From Shewanella benthica KT99 (GTDB lineage: Bacteria; Pseudomonadota; Gammaproteobacteria; Enterobacterales; Shewanellaceae), in assembly GCF_000172075.1 (NCBI RefSeq), contig NZ_ABIC01000003.1, positions 62,001-126,000 on the forward strand: DNA of 64,000 bases, in the 5' to 3' direction. Positions 1 through 9,901 of the stretch are shown piece by piece. A program made the position numbers and the translations under genes. Each line of letters begins with the position of its first letter. The stretch's first letter is position 1. Under the pieces are notes generated by a model. That model did no database searches and was not told the origin of the DNA. It was given only the letters and a program-made list of their open reading frames with translations.

Positions 1-295
1 TGTGCCAGTTTGTAACTAAAGATGTCGACCTTACTGGCATGTTAGTCTCGATATTCTCTCTTCAAAAAATACTTAAGATCAAGAATAAAAACATTTTAAT
101 ACATAGTGATAACTATATATTTGACAAAACACATACCTACGACTATCTAACTTGAATGGCATTTACTTACCCGTCTCTCTATTCTATTTCTCGGCTAAAT
201 AATCAAAAAAACACCAATAAAAGAGGAAATACTCAAGTTTGCCGACTATCTTTTGATCTTGCAGGGATGAAGAAAGCGATCCAAAGGAAAATTAA

Positions 296-604
296 ATGTC
301 GCAACAAACAATTAAATTGGATTCTGAATTAACTATTCGAAATATTCAGCCCATTTTCGCACAACTATCAGAACTATTAACCCATGACAAAGAGTTGCAT
401 ATAGATGCAAGCCTGTTGACCAGGGTCGATACTGCCGGGGCCCAGCTCCTCTATCTATTTTCCCAAACATGTGCATCACGCTCATTAAGAGTCGACTGGC
501 TAAACTGTCAGCCAGAACTTCAAATCAATTTAGACAATCTGGGTATTAACATTCCAGAAATAGCCATCCCAGAGCTAAAAGCCGAACTGGATGAGGAAAA
601 GTAA
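296..604 (+). CDS. STAS-domain protein of chemosensory operon
   Basis: A 102-residue single-domain protein of the STAS (anti-sigma factor antagonist) type. The core motif VDTAGAQLL is visible around residues 44-52, with Asp45-Thr46 where SpoIIAA-like proteins carry the phosphorylatable Asp-Ser, so Thr46 could be the modified residue. The start is supported by AAGGA about 9 bases upstream of the ATG. It is the first gene of a chemosensory operon and its stop lies 2 bases before the next ATG, so the two are probably translationally coupled. STAS proteins at the head of such operons are thought to take part in signal output or switching. The exact partner here is unknown. The 295 bases upstream are AT-rich and presumably hold the operon promoter; I could not fix it. 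Confidence 0.85.
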   Translation: MSQQTIKLDSELTIRNIQPIFAQLSELLTHDKELHIDASLLTRVDTAGAQLLYLFSQTCASRSLRVDWLNCQPELQINLDNLGINIPEIAIPELKAELDEEK

Positions 605-606
605 CG

Positions 607-969
607 ATGAAACAAATACTCGCGGTAGATGACTCGGCTTCCATGCGTCAGATGGTCTGTTTCACCCTAAAAACGGCGGGCTTCGATGTCACAGAGGCCT
701 GTAATGGAGACGAGGCCTTAAAAGCAGCCCAACAAAGCGAATACGATCTGGTCATCTCAGATGTGAATATGCCAATCATGGATGGTCTCACCCTAATTCG
801 TAATCTACTCACCTTGCCGAACTATAAATTTACCCCCTTGCTAATGCTGACAACTGAATCAGGTACAGAGAAGAAACAAGAAGGCCGCTCCGCAGGTGCA
901 ACTGGCTGGATAGTTAAGCCCTTCAACCCGGATCAACTACTGGCAACAGTGCGTAAGGTGCTTGGTTAA
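607..969 (+). CDS. CheY-like single-domain response regulator
   Basis: A 120-residue stand-alone receiver domain. The acidic pocket DD is at residues 8-9, the phospho-acceptor is Asp52 in SDVNMPIMDG, a conserved Thr lies in MLTTES near residue 83, and Lys is in the VKPF motif near residue 104. It has no output domain, so it should act by protein contact as a CheY-type phosphorylation target of the CheA encoded next. The ribosome site GAGGAAAAG overlaps the end of the STAS gene. Clusters of this type often carry such a receiver either as the motor-binding CheY or as a phosphate sink. I cannot tell these apart from sequence, so no gene symbol is given. Confidence 0.92.
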   Translation: MKQILAVDDSASMRQMVCFTLKTAGFDVTEACNGDEALKAAQQSEYDLVISDVNMPIMDGLTLIRNLLTLPNYKFTPLLMLTTESGTEKKQEGRSAGATGWIVKPFNPDQLLATVRKVLG

Positions 970-1009
970 CAATATCCAAATCATCAGATGGATCTAACGG
1001 ACATTTAAT

Positions 1010-3121
1010 ATGGAAATCGATCTCAGTCAATTCAGTCAGGTATTCTTCGAGGAGAGTCTAGAAGGCTTAGACGCCATGGAGTCTGAACTGCTTAATCTCG
1101 ACGTCAATAACCCCGACGAAGAAACCATCAACACTATTTTCCGTGCGGCTCATTCCATCAAGGGAGGTAGTGCCACTTTCGGTTTCAGTCAGGTTGCTAA
1201 TTACACTCATCTGTTGGAGACCTTGCTCGATGAGATCCGTGATGGGCGCAGACAGATGACCAACGAGCATCAAGACATGCTGCTGCTCTCCGTCGATCTG
1301 CTGCGAAACATGTTCGATGCCTTGATGCGAAAAATCGACTTCGACGACCCCCTGCTCGCTCAGCTCGAGAAGCAATTTACTATCGAAATAGCCAAAGGTA
1401 CTAAAGGAGCGGCTCCTGAAGAGTCAGATTCGAGTAACGACACATTGGTAGAACAAGAGGCGACCGGTCTCTTACATTGGGCCATTGATTTTCAGGCGGG
1501 TATCGATATCCTGCGCTGTGGTAATGACCCTTACCTCATGTTCAACGAGCTCAGGCAATTGGGAGAGCTCAGCGTCAACCTGGCCAAGCATTCGTCACCC
1601 GAGTTTAATGATATAGACCCTGAGGCTTGTTACCTCAACTGGCAACTCGAACTCGTCACAGATCAGCCCTTAGAGCGACTAAAAGAGGTATTCGAATGGG
1701 TCGAAGATGAGTGCATCATCAATTATTCCTCCAGCCCAGTCATGAATGGAAATGCTAATCCTGACAGTGGACCATCTAATATAGAATCGACCGAAGTTGC
1801 TATTCCTCAGGAGCAGCAAGGGAGTGAAACAGTCCAAAATGATGTAGGGGGTAAACGATTAGATGAGGCCAAGACATCTAACCAAGAGCCAAAACCTAAG
1901 GCAGCCTCAAAGGCTAAGCTCCCTGAGACCGGCTCGATTCGAGTCAGCATAGACAAGATAGACCTGCTGATAAATATGGTCGGTGAACTCGTTATCACCC
2001 AGGCTATGCTTGGTCAAATAGGCCAACAGGATGAGATAAACGAAGAGTCATTCGAATCACTCAAGCAAGGACTTGAACAACTCGCCACCCATACCCGGGA
2101 TCTGCAAGAGAGCGTCATGCAAATCCGCATGCTTCCCATCAGCTTCGCCTTCAACCGTTTCCCTAGGCTCGTGCGTGATATCGGTCAGCAGCTAGGAAAG
2201 AAAGTTAATTTAGTGCTGAAAGGGGAAGATACCGAACTGGACAAGACTGTAATGGAAAAGATCGTCGACCCTATGGTGCATCTGGTGCGTAACTCACTAG
2301 ATCATGGTTTGGAAACACCGGAAGAACGCCTCGCCAAAGGCAAATCAGAAGTCGGCACCATCACACTCAACGCCTTTCATCAGGGAGGTAGCATCATCAT
2401 AGAGATCATCGACGACGGAGCAGGTCTGGATACCGATAAAATTCTTAGCAAGGCTAGGGAAAAAGGGATCGTCGGCCAGGATGAAGAACTCAGCACTGAG
2501 GCGATCCATAAGTTGATCTTCAAGCCAGGTTTTTCCACCGTAGATGCTGTCTCAGATCTCTCGGGACGCGGTGTGGGTATGGATGTGGTCAGGCAAAATA
2601 TCAATGAACTCAATGGCAGCATAGAGCTTAAATCCACCCAAGATAAGGGCAGCCGTTTCACCATCAGGTTACCCCTGACACTCGCCATACTCGATGGCCA
2701 GCTTGTCAGGGTTGGCAGGCATATCTATGTGGTGCCTCTGGTTTCAATTCATGAATCACTGCAGGTCGAGCCTAACAAAATCAACCGTCTCAGCGACGGC
2801 CATGAACTGATACAGCTCAGAAACGAATACCTGCCAGTGATAAAGGTGTACCAAGAGTTTTGTCACACCGCAGATGCCAAAGAGATCAAAGACGGCCTAG
2901 TCATGGTGGTCGACTCTAATAACGAGAAGATAGGACTACTAGTCGATGAACTCTTGTCACAGCAACAGGTGGTCATCAAGAGCCTGGAAGATAACTACAG
3001 CCAGGTCCCTGGTGTATCTGGCGCCACGATTCTGGGTGATGGCACGGTCGCACTCATCATAGATGTTACCGGATTAGTCAGCCTTGCCGGCATTACCAAT
3101 ATGAAAGAACACGCAGCCTAA
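1010..3121 (+). CDS. cheA: Chemotaxis histidine kinase CheA
   Basis: A 703-residue cytoplasmic kinase that autophosphorylates in response to chemoreceptors and passes phosphate to CheY and CheB. Domains in order: an N-terminal Hpt domain with the phosphorylated His48 in AAHSIKGG; a poorly conserved linker with a polar stretch near residues 240-300; the dimerisation helices starting near residue 308 (SIRVSIDKIDLLINMVGELV); the ATPase domain with N-box VHLVRNSLDHGLE near 422 and G1 box DDGAGLD near 467; and a C-terminal CheW-like coupling domain from about 561. The usual length for the family is 650-750. It is co-directional with cheW, the receptor gene, cheR and cheB. Confidence 0.97.
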   Translation: MEIDLSQFSQVFFEESLEGLDAMESELLNLDVNNPDEETINTIFRAAHSIKGGSATFGFSQVANYTHLLETLLDEIRDGRRQMTNEHQDMLLLSVDLLRNMFDALMRKIDFDDPLLAQLEKQFTIEIAKGTKGAAPEESDSSNDTLVEQEATGLLHWAIDFQAGIDILRCGNDPYLMFNELRQLGELSVNLAKHSSPEFNDIDPEACYLNWQLELVTDQPLERLKEVFEWVEDECIINYSSSPVMNGNANPDSGPSNIESTEVAIPQEQQGSETVQNDVGGKRLDEAKTSNQEPKPKAASKAKLPETGSIRVSIDKIDLLINMVGELVITQAMLGQIGQQDEINEESFESLKQGLEQLATHTRDLQESVMQIRMLPISFAFNRFPRLVRDIGQQLGKKVNLVLKGEDTELDKTVMEKIVDPMVHLVRNSLDHGLETPEERLAKGKSEVGTITLNAFHQGGSIIIEIIDDGAGLDTDKILSKAREKGIVGQDEELSTEAIHKLIFKPGFSTVDAVSDLSGRGVGMDVVRQNINELNGSIELKSTQDKGSRFTIRLPLTLAILDGQLVRVGRHIYVVPLVSIHESLQVEPNKINRLSDGHELIQLRNEYLPVIKVYQEFCHTADAKEIKDGLVMVVDSNNEKIGLLVDELLSQQQVVIKSLEDNYSQVPGVSGATILGDGTVALIIDVTGLVSLAGITNMKEHAA

Positions 3122-3125
3122 CTAG

Positions 3126-3187
3126 GCTCAGAATTAACACACTAGCTAATTGCCAATATGAAATAAAACTCAGAATTAACACGCTAG
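3126..3187 (+). repeat. Short imperfect direct repeat in cheA-cheW gap
   Basis: The 18-base unit CTCAGAATTAACACACTAG-like occurs twice (about 3126-3143 and 3170-3187), differing at one position. It makes up most of the spacer between cheA and cheW. Looks like a local duplication; no function assigned. Confidence 0.5.
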
Positions 3188-3231
3188 ATAGCGCTAAAGA
3201 TAACAGATTAAGGAAGATGGAGCCTGACGAG

Positions 3232-3789
3232 ATGACAGAGCAAATTCAAAATATGCAGCCCCAGAAGCAAGATAACGATGAAGACAGTCAGCAGTACCTG
3301 ACCTTTATCATGGCCAACGAAGAATACGGAGTCGAAATACTATCGGTACAGGAGATCCGGGGCTGGGAATCTACCACAGTGATCCCCAACGCACCGAGTC
3401 ATGTGAAGGGAGTGATTAATTTGCGGGGCACCATAGTCCCCATCATAGATCTCCGCCAACGCTTCGGCATCGAGGTCTTAGATTATGGTACCACAACTGT
3501 GGTTATCGTGGTCAAAGTTGCCATAGCTAGCGAACATAAGGTCATAGGCATAGTCGTCGATGCAGTATCCGATGTATTCAGCGTCAATAATGACGATGTA
3601 CGTGACGTACCCAATTTCGGTGAAGACACAGATCTATCTTTCATCAAAGGCTTGACCAATGCCGGTGAAAAGATGGTTATTTTACTTGATATCAATAGAT
3701 TACTCGGTAGTGAAGTCTTACCTGAAGCAGAGCAACTTTCGCAGTTAATGCATAATCTTGATGCCGATAAACAGGTCGTCAACGGATAA
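3232..3789 (+). CDS. cheW: Chemotaxis coupling protein CheW
   Basis: A 185-residue CheW-domain protein that links chemoreceptors to CheA. The family core is clear: an N-terminal strand LTFIMANEEYGVEI, then IRGWESTTVIPNAPSHVKGV and INLRGTIVPIIDLRQRF, and the closing strand MVILLDINRLL. The ATG at 3232 is preferred because GGAG lies 9 bases upstream; an ATG at 3217 would add five residues but sits almost on top of AAGGAAG. The acidic, Gln-rich first 20 residues are outside the domain. It lies 17 bases before the receptor gene and is expected to form a ternary array complex with that receptor and CheA. Confidence 0.95.
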   Translation: MTEQIQNMQPQKQDNDEDSQQYLTFIMANEEYGVEILSVQEIRGWESTTVIPNAPSHVKGVINLRGTIVPIIDLRQRFGIEVLDYGTTTVVIVVKVAIASEHKVIGIVVDAVSDVFSVNNDDVRDVPNFGEDTDLSFIKGLTNAGEKMVILLDINRLLGSEVLPEAEQLSQLMHNLDADKQVVNG

Positions 3790-3806
3790 TATAAAGTGAG
3801 AACCAC

Positions 3807-6635
3807 ATGTTTGATAATTTAAAGTTGAAATGGAAATTGACCATAGGGTTTGCAATTCCGTTAGCATTAATACTAACCATTGCTGCCGTAGTTCACGGAA
3901 GTTTAGCTAAGCTTTTGGTTACCAGTAAATTGGTAACTCATACTTATAAGGCCATTGATATTGGTAATTCAATTACCGCGTCTTTGGTTAATATGGAAAC
4001 AGGGGTTCGAGGCTACCTTGTTGTAGGTGAAAAAGAATTTTTAGAACCATTCGATCAAGGTAAAAATGACTTTGCTGAATTAACCAAGCAAGCGAAACAG
4101 ATGGTGTCAGATAATCCCACTCAAGTAGCTAGAATTACCGCAGTAGAAAAAATTGAGCGTCAATGGTTACAGCATCATGTCCTAGTAGCCATCGATTTAA
4201 GAGAAAACTCTTACCAAGGTGAAATCACTGAGTTTGTTAAAAGAGGAATTGGCAAACAATACATGGATGAAATGCGCTCCATTTTAAATGACTTTATTGC
4301 CGAGGAGTCTGCTTTAATCTTGGTACGTGCAGAGGAGCAAGAATCCACCGCAAGCTTCACCGATTTCGTGACCATTTTTGGCAGTGTTTTAGCCGTTATT
4401 TTAGGCTCTATTGCCGCCTTTATTACTACAAGGTCCGTGACTAAACCGATTAATAATTTAATCGAAGGCATGAGTCGTGTTGAACAGGACAGTGATTTCT
4501 CTATTCGTTTAAATGTGAAATCAACTGAGGAATTTGGTCAAGCTGCAAAATCCTTTGATGCCTTGATGAATGAGACACAAAATGCACTAAATTCAATTAA
4601 TGAAACAATGGGTGCCTTTTCTAGCGGAGATCAAGATCAAAGGATTACCACTAATTTAAAAGGGGATCTCCAGAAAATAAAATCAGCCGCCAATCAGTTG
4701 ATGGATACGGTTCAAAAACAGCAAGTCACCACTGCAAAAACATCGGGTGAGAACCTACGAATTAAACAAGCCTTGGATGTGTGTCAAGCCAACGTGATGA
4801 TGACAGACGCAGACTACAACATCATCTACCTCAACGAATCACTCAACGAAATGTTCGGCAAGAACGAGAAGACGCTACAGCAGGAGCTGAGAAGCTTCGA
4901 TATGAAAACACTATTGGGTACTAATATCGATATCTTCCATCAGAATCCGGCTCACCAGCGCGGCATGCTGGATAGGCTCACGGAAACATTCGAGACCAAA
5001 ATAGAGGTGTCGGATCTCACTTTCAGTCTGATCGCCACCCCAGTGTTTGATAATGGCAAGCGCACCGGCACAGTTGTCGAGTGGCAAGATTTGACCGCCA
5101 AGCTAGCACGAGAAGCCGAAGAACAGCAGTTAGCAGCAGAAAATGCCCGCATCAAGCAGGCACTGGACAATGTCTCCGCCAATACCATGGTGGCAGATGC
5201 CGATCTTAACATCATCTATATGAACAATGCCGTGGGTAACATGTTCAGAAATGCACAATCCGACATAGTAAAAGATCTGCCTAACTTCGATGCCAATAAC
5301 CTTATGGGGGTCAATATCGATGACTTCCATAAGAATCCGGCCCATCAACGAGGTCTGCTAGGTGGACTCACATCCACCTACTCGAGCCAGATATTAATTG
5401 GCGGGCGCACCTTCAAGGTGGTGGCTAACCCCATCAAGGATGACAATGGCGAACGCATAGGCACAGTCGTCGAGTGGACCGATCGCACCGCAGAAGTAGC
5501 CATCGAACATGAGATCGATACCATCATCTCATCGGCAGCGGCTGGTGACTTGAGTCATAGGGTCACCACCGAAGGTAAGGACGGCTTCTTCCTCAACCTC
5601 TCTAACGGCCTAAACCGCTTAGTGGGTATCGCAGATAATGTCATCTCGGATGTGGTCAACATGTTTGACGGCTTAGCCAAGGGGGATCTGACCCGTCAGA
5701 TCAACGGCGAATACGAAGGTCAATTCGCTAAACTACAGACAGATGCCAACGCGACAGTAGCGAGACTCACCGAGGTCTTAGGCGGTATCAACGAGTCAGC
5801 CAATACAGTAACCTCTGGCGCAGAAGAGATAGCTCAGGGCAACGCAGACTTGAGTCAACGAACCGAAGAGCAGGCCGCGTCTCTGGAAGAGACAGCGTCC
5901 AGCATGGAAGAGATGACGGCGACAGTCACCCAGAGTGCTCAGAATGCCACCTTGGCTAATGAGCTGGCCCAGGAAGCCAACTCCAAGGCCAAACATGGCG
6001 GCAAGGTGGTCGAGCAGGCCGTCGCTGCTATGGAAGCCATCAACGCCTCTAGTAAACGGATCTCCGATATTATCGGGGTTATCGATGAGATAGCCTTCCA
6101 GACCAACCTACTCGCACTTAACGCCGCCGTAGAGGCTGCACGAGCGGGCGAGCAGGGACGCGGCTTCGCCGTTGTGGCTGGCGAGGTGCGTAATCTTGCT
6201 CAACGAAGTGCTGGCGCCGCCAAGGAGATCAAGGAGCTAATTCGCGACAGTGTGGACAAGGTAACCGACGGTACCCAATTAGTGAACCAGTCAGGTGAAA
6301 CCCTGGAAGATATCGTGCAGGCGGTCACTAAAGTCGCCGACATGATAAGCCAGATAAGTATCGCCTCGGATCAGCAGTCTGCTGGTATTCAAGAGGTCAA
6401 TAAGGCTATCTCACAGATGGATGAGATGACCCAGCAGAACGCCGCACTGGTGGAGCAGGTCTCGGCAGCAGGTGAAACCATGGCAGACCAAGCCAGGAAC
6501 ATGAAGACCCAGCTTGGCTTCTTCCAGACCAATGGAAGTACAAGCTCAGGTATGGCATCCGCACCACTGGCCCTAGTCTCGGGAGACACCCACGGTAATC
6601 TCAGCATAAGCAAAGAGGAGTGGAACGAGTTTTAA
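3807..6635 (+). CDS. Methyl-accepting chemoreceptor (CHASE3-HAMP-PAS-PAS-MA)
   Basis: A 942-residue transducer. Domains seen: membrane helix about 12-32; a periplasmic CHASE3-type domain with the [20 protein letters not shown] signature; second helix about 185-207; HAMP about 208-260; two PAS repeats (about 318-430 and 445-555) that clearly duplicate each other, each with [11 protein letters not shown] and HQNPAHQRG or HKNPAHQRG blocks; a HAMP-like stretch; and the signalling tip [20 protein letters not shown] near residue 760. PAS domains suggest sensing of an internal or redox signal, but no ligand can be inferred. The first 950 or so bases are visibly AT-rich and use codons unlike the remainder; composition changes close to 4780, where PAS1 begins, which suggests a domain swap. 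No C-terminal NWETF-like CheR tether is obvious, although the end is WNEF. Confidence 0.95.
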   Translation: MFDNLKLKWKLTIGFAIPLALILTIAAVVHGSLAKLLVTSKLVTHTYKAIDIGNSITASLVNMETGVRGYLVVGEKEFLEPFDQGKNDFAELTKQAKQMVSDNPTQVARITAVEKIERQWLQHHVLVAIDLRENSYQGEITEFVKRGIGKQYMDEMRSILNDFIAEESALILVRAEEQESTASFTDFVTIFGSVLAVILGSIAAFITTRSVTKPINNLIEGMSRVEQDSDFSIRLNVKSTEEFGQAAKSFDALMNETQNALNSINETMGAFSSGDQDQRITTNLKGDLQKIKSAANQLMDTVQKQQVTTAKTSGENLRIKQALDVCQANVMMTDADYNIIYLNESLNEMFGKNEKTLQQELRSFDMKTLLGTNIDIFHQNPAHQRGMLDRLTETFETKIEVSDLTFSLIATPVFDNGKRTGTVVEWQDLTAKLAREAEEQQLAAENARIKQALDNVSANTMVADADLNIIYMNNAVGNMFRNAQSDIVKDLPNFDANNLMGVNIDDFHKNPAHQRGLLGGLTSTYSSQILIGGRTFKVVANPIKDDNGERIGTVVEWTDRTAEVAIEHEIDTIISSAAAGDLSHRVTTEGKDGFFLNLSNGLNRLVGIADNVISDVVNMFDGLAKGDLTRQINGEYEGQFAKLQTDANATVARLTEVLGGINESANTVTSGAEEIAQGNADLSQRTEEQAASLEETASSMEEMTATVTQSAQNATLANELAQEANSKAKHGGKVVEQAVAAMEAINASSKRISDIIGVIDEIAFQTNLLALNAAVEAARAGEQGRGFAVVAGEVRNLAQRSAGAAKEIKELIRDSVDKVTDGTQLVNQSGETLEDIVQAVTKVADMISQISIASDQQSAGIQEVNKAISQMDEMTQQNAALVEQVSAAGETMADQARNMKTQLGFFQTNGSTSSGMASAPLALVSGDTHGNLSISKEEWNEF

Positions 6636-6670
6636 CAAGTGAGTTTCATAGCTGCTAAGAGTTGATACAT

Positions 6671-6702
6671 AGACAGGCCTTGTTTTCATGCAAGGTCTGT
6701 CT
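6671..6702 (+). terminator. Hairpin between receptor gene and cheR
   Basis: Inverted repeat AGACAGGCCTTG / CAAGGTCTGTCT with one G-U-type mismatch, followed by a weak ATCTTCT tail. It may partly terminate or protect the upstream message; the poor U-tract argues against full termination. Confidence 0.5.
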
Positions 6703-6759
6703 ATCTTCTATGACTGCAGGTGATTTAATTCAGACATTACAACAAAGGAGGTATCGACA

Positions 6760-7626
6760 TTGGAGATCATAGACGAAAAGGAATTTTCTATGACAAAACA
6801 AAACTTCGATTTTATTCAGAGCCTTGCTTATGAAGAGACGGGTATCCTTCTCCCGGAAAGAAAGAAGCATATGGTCTATTCCAGATTAAGCAGACGCCTG
6901 CGTCATTTGGGCTTGGAAAACTTCAATCAATATTGTGACCATGTGCAGAGCGATCCTGATGAATTAATGAATTTTGTCAACGCATTGACCACTAACTTGA
7001 CCGCCTTCTTCAGAGAGGAACACCATTTCAACTACCTGGATAAAGAGATAGCACCACTATGGAGAAAACGACGAAATAAACGTTTACGGATCTGGTCTTC
7101 AGCCTGCTCAACTGGCGAAGAACCTTACAGTATCGCCATGACTCTGGCAGAACATTTTTCCGGAGCCGAGTGGGATCTAAAAATACTGGCCACGGATCTC
7201 GATACTAACGTGCTTAACAAGGCCGCTAAAGGGTGCTATTCCGAGGACAGCATTACAGATCTACCGGCTCGATATCGTAAAAAGTATATAAAAACGTCCC
7301 CAGATGGCATCCAGATGAAACAGAGTATCCAGAAGAAGATCCACTTCAAACAACTCAACCTGTTACAAAAGTGGCCCATGGCAGGTCTCTTCGATGTGAT
7401 TTTTTGTCGTAATGTGCTCATCTATTTCGATAATGAAACCAAGGCCAAGATTATCGCTAAATTTAGAAAACTGCTCGCTCCGGACGGACTACTCTTCATC
7501 GGACACAGCGAGACTCTGACAAATTTATCAGATGAATTCGAGCTTATAGGACAAACAATATATCAGCCACTGCGAGGCGGTCATGCCAAGGTTTCTGGCG
7601 AAAGAAAAAAAGCCCTTACGGGGTAA
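6760..7626 (+). CDS. cheR: Chemoreceptor methyltransferase CheR
   Basis: A 288-residue SAM-dependent methyltransferase that methylates receptor glutamates for adaptation. The N-terminal helical CheR_N domain (FDFIQSLAYEETGILL) precedes the SAM-binding domain, with SACSTGEEPYS near residue 115, the ATDLD strand near 145, and FCRNVLIYFD near 215. The TTG start at 6760 is chosen because a full AAAGGAGGT Shine-Dalgarno lies 7 bases before it; an ATG at 6790 is an alternative that would remove ten residues. It lies downstream of a chemoreceptor and upstream of cheB. The cheD gene often found between cheR and cheB is absent. Confidence 0.96.
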   Translation: MEIIDEKEFSMTKQNFDFIQSLAYEETGILLPERKKHMVYSRLSRRLRHLGLENFNQYCDHVQSDPDELMNFVNALTTNLTAFFREEHHFNYLDKEIAPLWRKRRNKRLRIWSSACSTGEEPYSIAMTLAEHFSGAEWDLKILATDLDTNVLNKAAKGCYSEDSITDLPARYRKKYIKTSPDGIQMKQSIQKKIHFKQLNLLQKWPMAGLFDVIFCRNVLIYFDNETKAKIIAKFRKLLAPDGLLFIGHSETLTNLSDEFELIGQTIYQPLRGGHAKVSGERKKALTG

Positions 7627-7696
7627 GACTAGCAAGATTATGGCGATAAAAAGATGACCCAAACCAGGATGCAGATTAGACCACAAGGATTAAACT

Positions 7697-8737
7697 ATGA
7701 TTAGCGTGTTAGTGATCGATGACTCCCCACTGGTAAGGCAATTGCTCAGCCATCTGTTAAACGATGCCGACGATATCAAGGTGGTCGCCACCGCAGAAGA
7801 TCCCTATGAGGCGCGCGATCTAATCAAGAAATTCAATCCAGATGTGCTGACCTTAGATATCGAAATGCCCAAAATGGACGGTATCGCCTTTTTAAAGAAT
7901 ATCATGAAGCTCAGGCCGATGCCCGTGATCATGGTATCGACCCTAACGGCCAAGGGGGCAGCAGTTACTTTAGAGGCGCTGTCGATAGGCGCTGTCGACT
8001 TTATCTCTAAACCTAAGTCTGATCTCACCCATCAACTTATAGGCTATAAGCAAGAACTCATAGACAAGGTTCGCCTCGCCTACAGGAGTAAGGCGCGCCC
8101 AAGGTCCCTATCGGCTCCGACGATTAAGCCGCTTAATGGTGAAATGCTCAGTAATAGACTCATCGCCATCGGGGCTTCCACCGGCGGCACCGAAGCGATC
8201 CAGAGTGTACTCATGCGAATGCCATCGAACACACCACCAGTAGTGATAGCTCAACATATTCCGGCAGCATTTAGCACCTCATTTGCCAAGCGTCTGAATA
8301 ACAATTGTGCGATGAAAGTGATAGAGGCTCAGGGAGGAGAACAACTCAAGCCGGGAACCGCCTACCTGGCCCCCGGCAACAAGCACATGGTCATCGAACG
8401 TAAAGGCGGCTTACTCTTCACCAGACTCGTCGACAGCGACCCCGTTAACCGCCACAAGCCTTCCGTGGACGTGCTGTTTAATAGTGTCGCCGAGTCTGCC
8501 GCCAAATCTACCATAGGCATAATTCTGACAGGGATGGGCAAAGATGGTGCCAAAGGATTACTGAACCTGAAAAATAATGGCTCTTACACTATCGCCCAAG
8601 ATGAGGCTAGCTCGGTAATATGGGGTATGCCAGGAGCCTCGGTAGATTTGGACGCCCACCATGAGCAGATGCATCTGGATAAAATCCCGCAAAAACTGTT
8701 ATTCCTGTTGAAGACGGAAACGAGTAAGGCTCTGTAG
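7697..8737 (+). CDS. cheB: Chemotaxis methylesterase CheB
   Basis: A 346-residue protein-glutamate methylesterase/deamidase controlled by an attached receiver. The receiver has DD at residues 8-9, phospho-acceptor Asp54 in LDIEMPKMDG and a Lys in SKPKSD. After a linker (about 125-150) comes the catalytic domain with nucleophile Ser161 in GASTGG, the QHIP histidine and the GMGKDGA aspartate, which make the catalytic triad. The start has AAGGA 8 bases upstream. It is the last gene of the che operon; the stop codon lies inside the first copy of a REP-like repeat. It probably also deamidates receptor Gln, since no CheD is encoded here. Confidence 0.97.
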   Translation: MISVLVIDDSPLVRQLLSHLLNDADDIKVVATAEDPYEARDLIKKFNPDVLTLDIEMPKMDGIAFLKNIMKLRPMPVIMVSTLTAKGAAVTLEALSIGAVDFISKPKSDLTHQLIGYKQELIDKVRLAYRSKARPRSLSAPTIKPLNGEMLSNRLIAIGASTGGTEAIQSVLMRMPSNTPPVVIAQHIPAAFSTSFAKRLNNNCAMKVIEAQGGEQLKPGTAYLAPGNKHMVIERKGGLLFTRLVDSDPVNRHKPSVDVLFNSVAESAAKSTIGIILTGMGKDGAKGLLNLKNNGSYTIAQDEASSVIWGMPGASVDLDAHHEQMHLDKIPQKLLFLLKTETSKAL

Positions 8738-8800
8738 GAGGGGCTTTAGCCCCGATGCGCAAAAAATGTTCCTCTCCCGGCTAAAGCCGGCCCTACAACC
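8733..8800. repeat. REP/BIME-type palindromic repeat, copy 1
   Basis: Two REP-like units face each other: GTAGGAGGGGCTTTAGCCCC and, inverted, CCGGCTAAAGCCGGCCCTAC, separated by about 25 bases. Each unit is itself a GC-rich hairpin with a GGCTTTAGCC core. The unit overlaps the last codons of cheB. Copy 2 is at 11244-11310. It may act as a terminator between the convergent cheB and deacetylase genes. Confidence 0.85.
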
Positions 8801-8818
8801 AACGCAGCATCATAAATC

Positions 8819-9880
8819 CTATTCCTGTCTCCATGAACCATCATCTTTTGGCCGCACCCAGGCCTGAGAGAACCAGTAGTAACCAGACTTGGTCTTGCTT
8901 GGCACGGTGCAATTATATCTTGATCTTCCTGGTGGCAGATCAAATTCGGCACGAATGGAGAACTCGTTTTCACTCAACCAGAGCGGCTTCTTAGCACCTT
9001 GGCCCTGAATGAAACACATCATCAGGTGGGGGTAGATATCACTCATATCCAGAGCGAGCTTGAGCTCGGGTCGCCAATTTCCATCTTTAAGCTCAGGATC
9101 GCTAGGCATTATCGATAAGACTGGCATATTCAAACTGTGCATCTTCACTTTGAGGCTAGCGAGATCGGCATAGACCCCCGCAACGGGAAAACGCGGCAGG
9201 GCCGTCAGAGACGAGTATGCCCCGGCAGCACCAGACTGCTGACCTAAGCCGACAAAGCCATTACGACTGAGCATATCCTCGAGAGCCTGATTATATTCAC
9301 CATAGGGATAAGCCAACATCTTATGATCTTGTCCTGTGGCCTTACTAATTTCGGCTTCGGTCTCGAGAATATTCGTCTCGATACGCAACATCCATTGAGC
9401 TTCAGATTCTCCTTGCAACTGACGAATAAGATGTTCGTGCCCCCAGCTATGATTGGCTATCTCGGCTCCCTCTTTCGACAGTTGGAGCAACTCCTCCCAG
9501 CTCATCATCTCACTGTATTTAGCCTTGATAGGCTCAATCGAGACAAATAGCGTGTAGGGAAAACCGTATTCCTTTAAGATGGGATGTGCCGTCTCGGCAA
9601 TGCTCTTGTAGCCATCATCGAAGGTGATCACCACAGTATTTTCCGCTATCGGTGTTTGATTTCGAATCGCGTCCACAACCAGAGACAAGGGCGTCACGAT
9701 AAAGTCATTATCGATCAGGTACTGCATCTGTTCCTTGAACTGAGCAGGTGTCACACTGGTGATGGCCGGAGTTTCCTCCGACACATGGTGATACTGTAAG
9801 ATCACCGCGGCCCGAGCCGTGAAGGCCTGCAAGGATAAACTGAATAACACCAGCAGGGTTATCATGACATTCTTAAACAT
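8819..9880 (-). CDS. Secreted polysaccharide deacetylase (NodB family)
   Basis: A 353-residue carbohydrate esterase family 4 enzyme that likely removes N-acetyl groups from an envelope or extracellular polysaccharide. A signal peptide covers residues 1-24 (cut near TARA-AVIL). The NodB motif TFDDGY holds the catalytic and metal aspartates (Asp88, Asp89), and NHSWGHEHL supplies the metal histidines His144 and His148. The final 110 residues are less conserved, with SYYWFSQAWVRP-like aromatic content. It is divergent from the MATE gene with only 21 bases between the starts. Both genes lie between two REP-type repeats. The substrate cannot be deduced. Confidence 0.88.
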   Translation of the reverse strand: MFKNVMITLLVLFSLSLQAFTARAAVILQYHHVSEETPAITSVTPAQFKEQMQYLIDNDFIVTPLSLVVDAIRNQTPIAENTVVITFDDGYKSIAETAHPILKEYGFPYTLFVSIEPIKAKYSEMMSWEELLQLSKEGAEIANHSWGHEHLIRQLQGESEAQWMLRIETNILETEAEISKATGQDHKMLAYPYGEYNQALEDMLSRNGFVGLGQQSGAAGAYSSLTALPRFPVAGVYADLASLKVKMHSLNMPVLSIMPSDPELKDGNWRPELKLALDMSDIYPHLMMCFIQGQGAKKPLWLSENEFSIRAEFDLPPGRSRYNCTVPSKTKSGYYWFSQAWVRPKDDGSWRQE

Positions 9881-9901
9881 AATTAAAACCTCTGAGATGA
9901 T

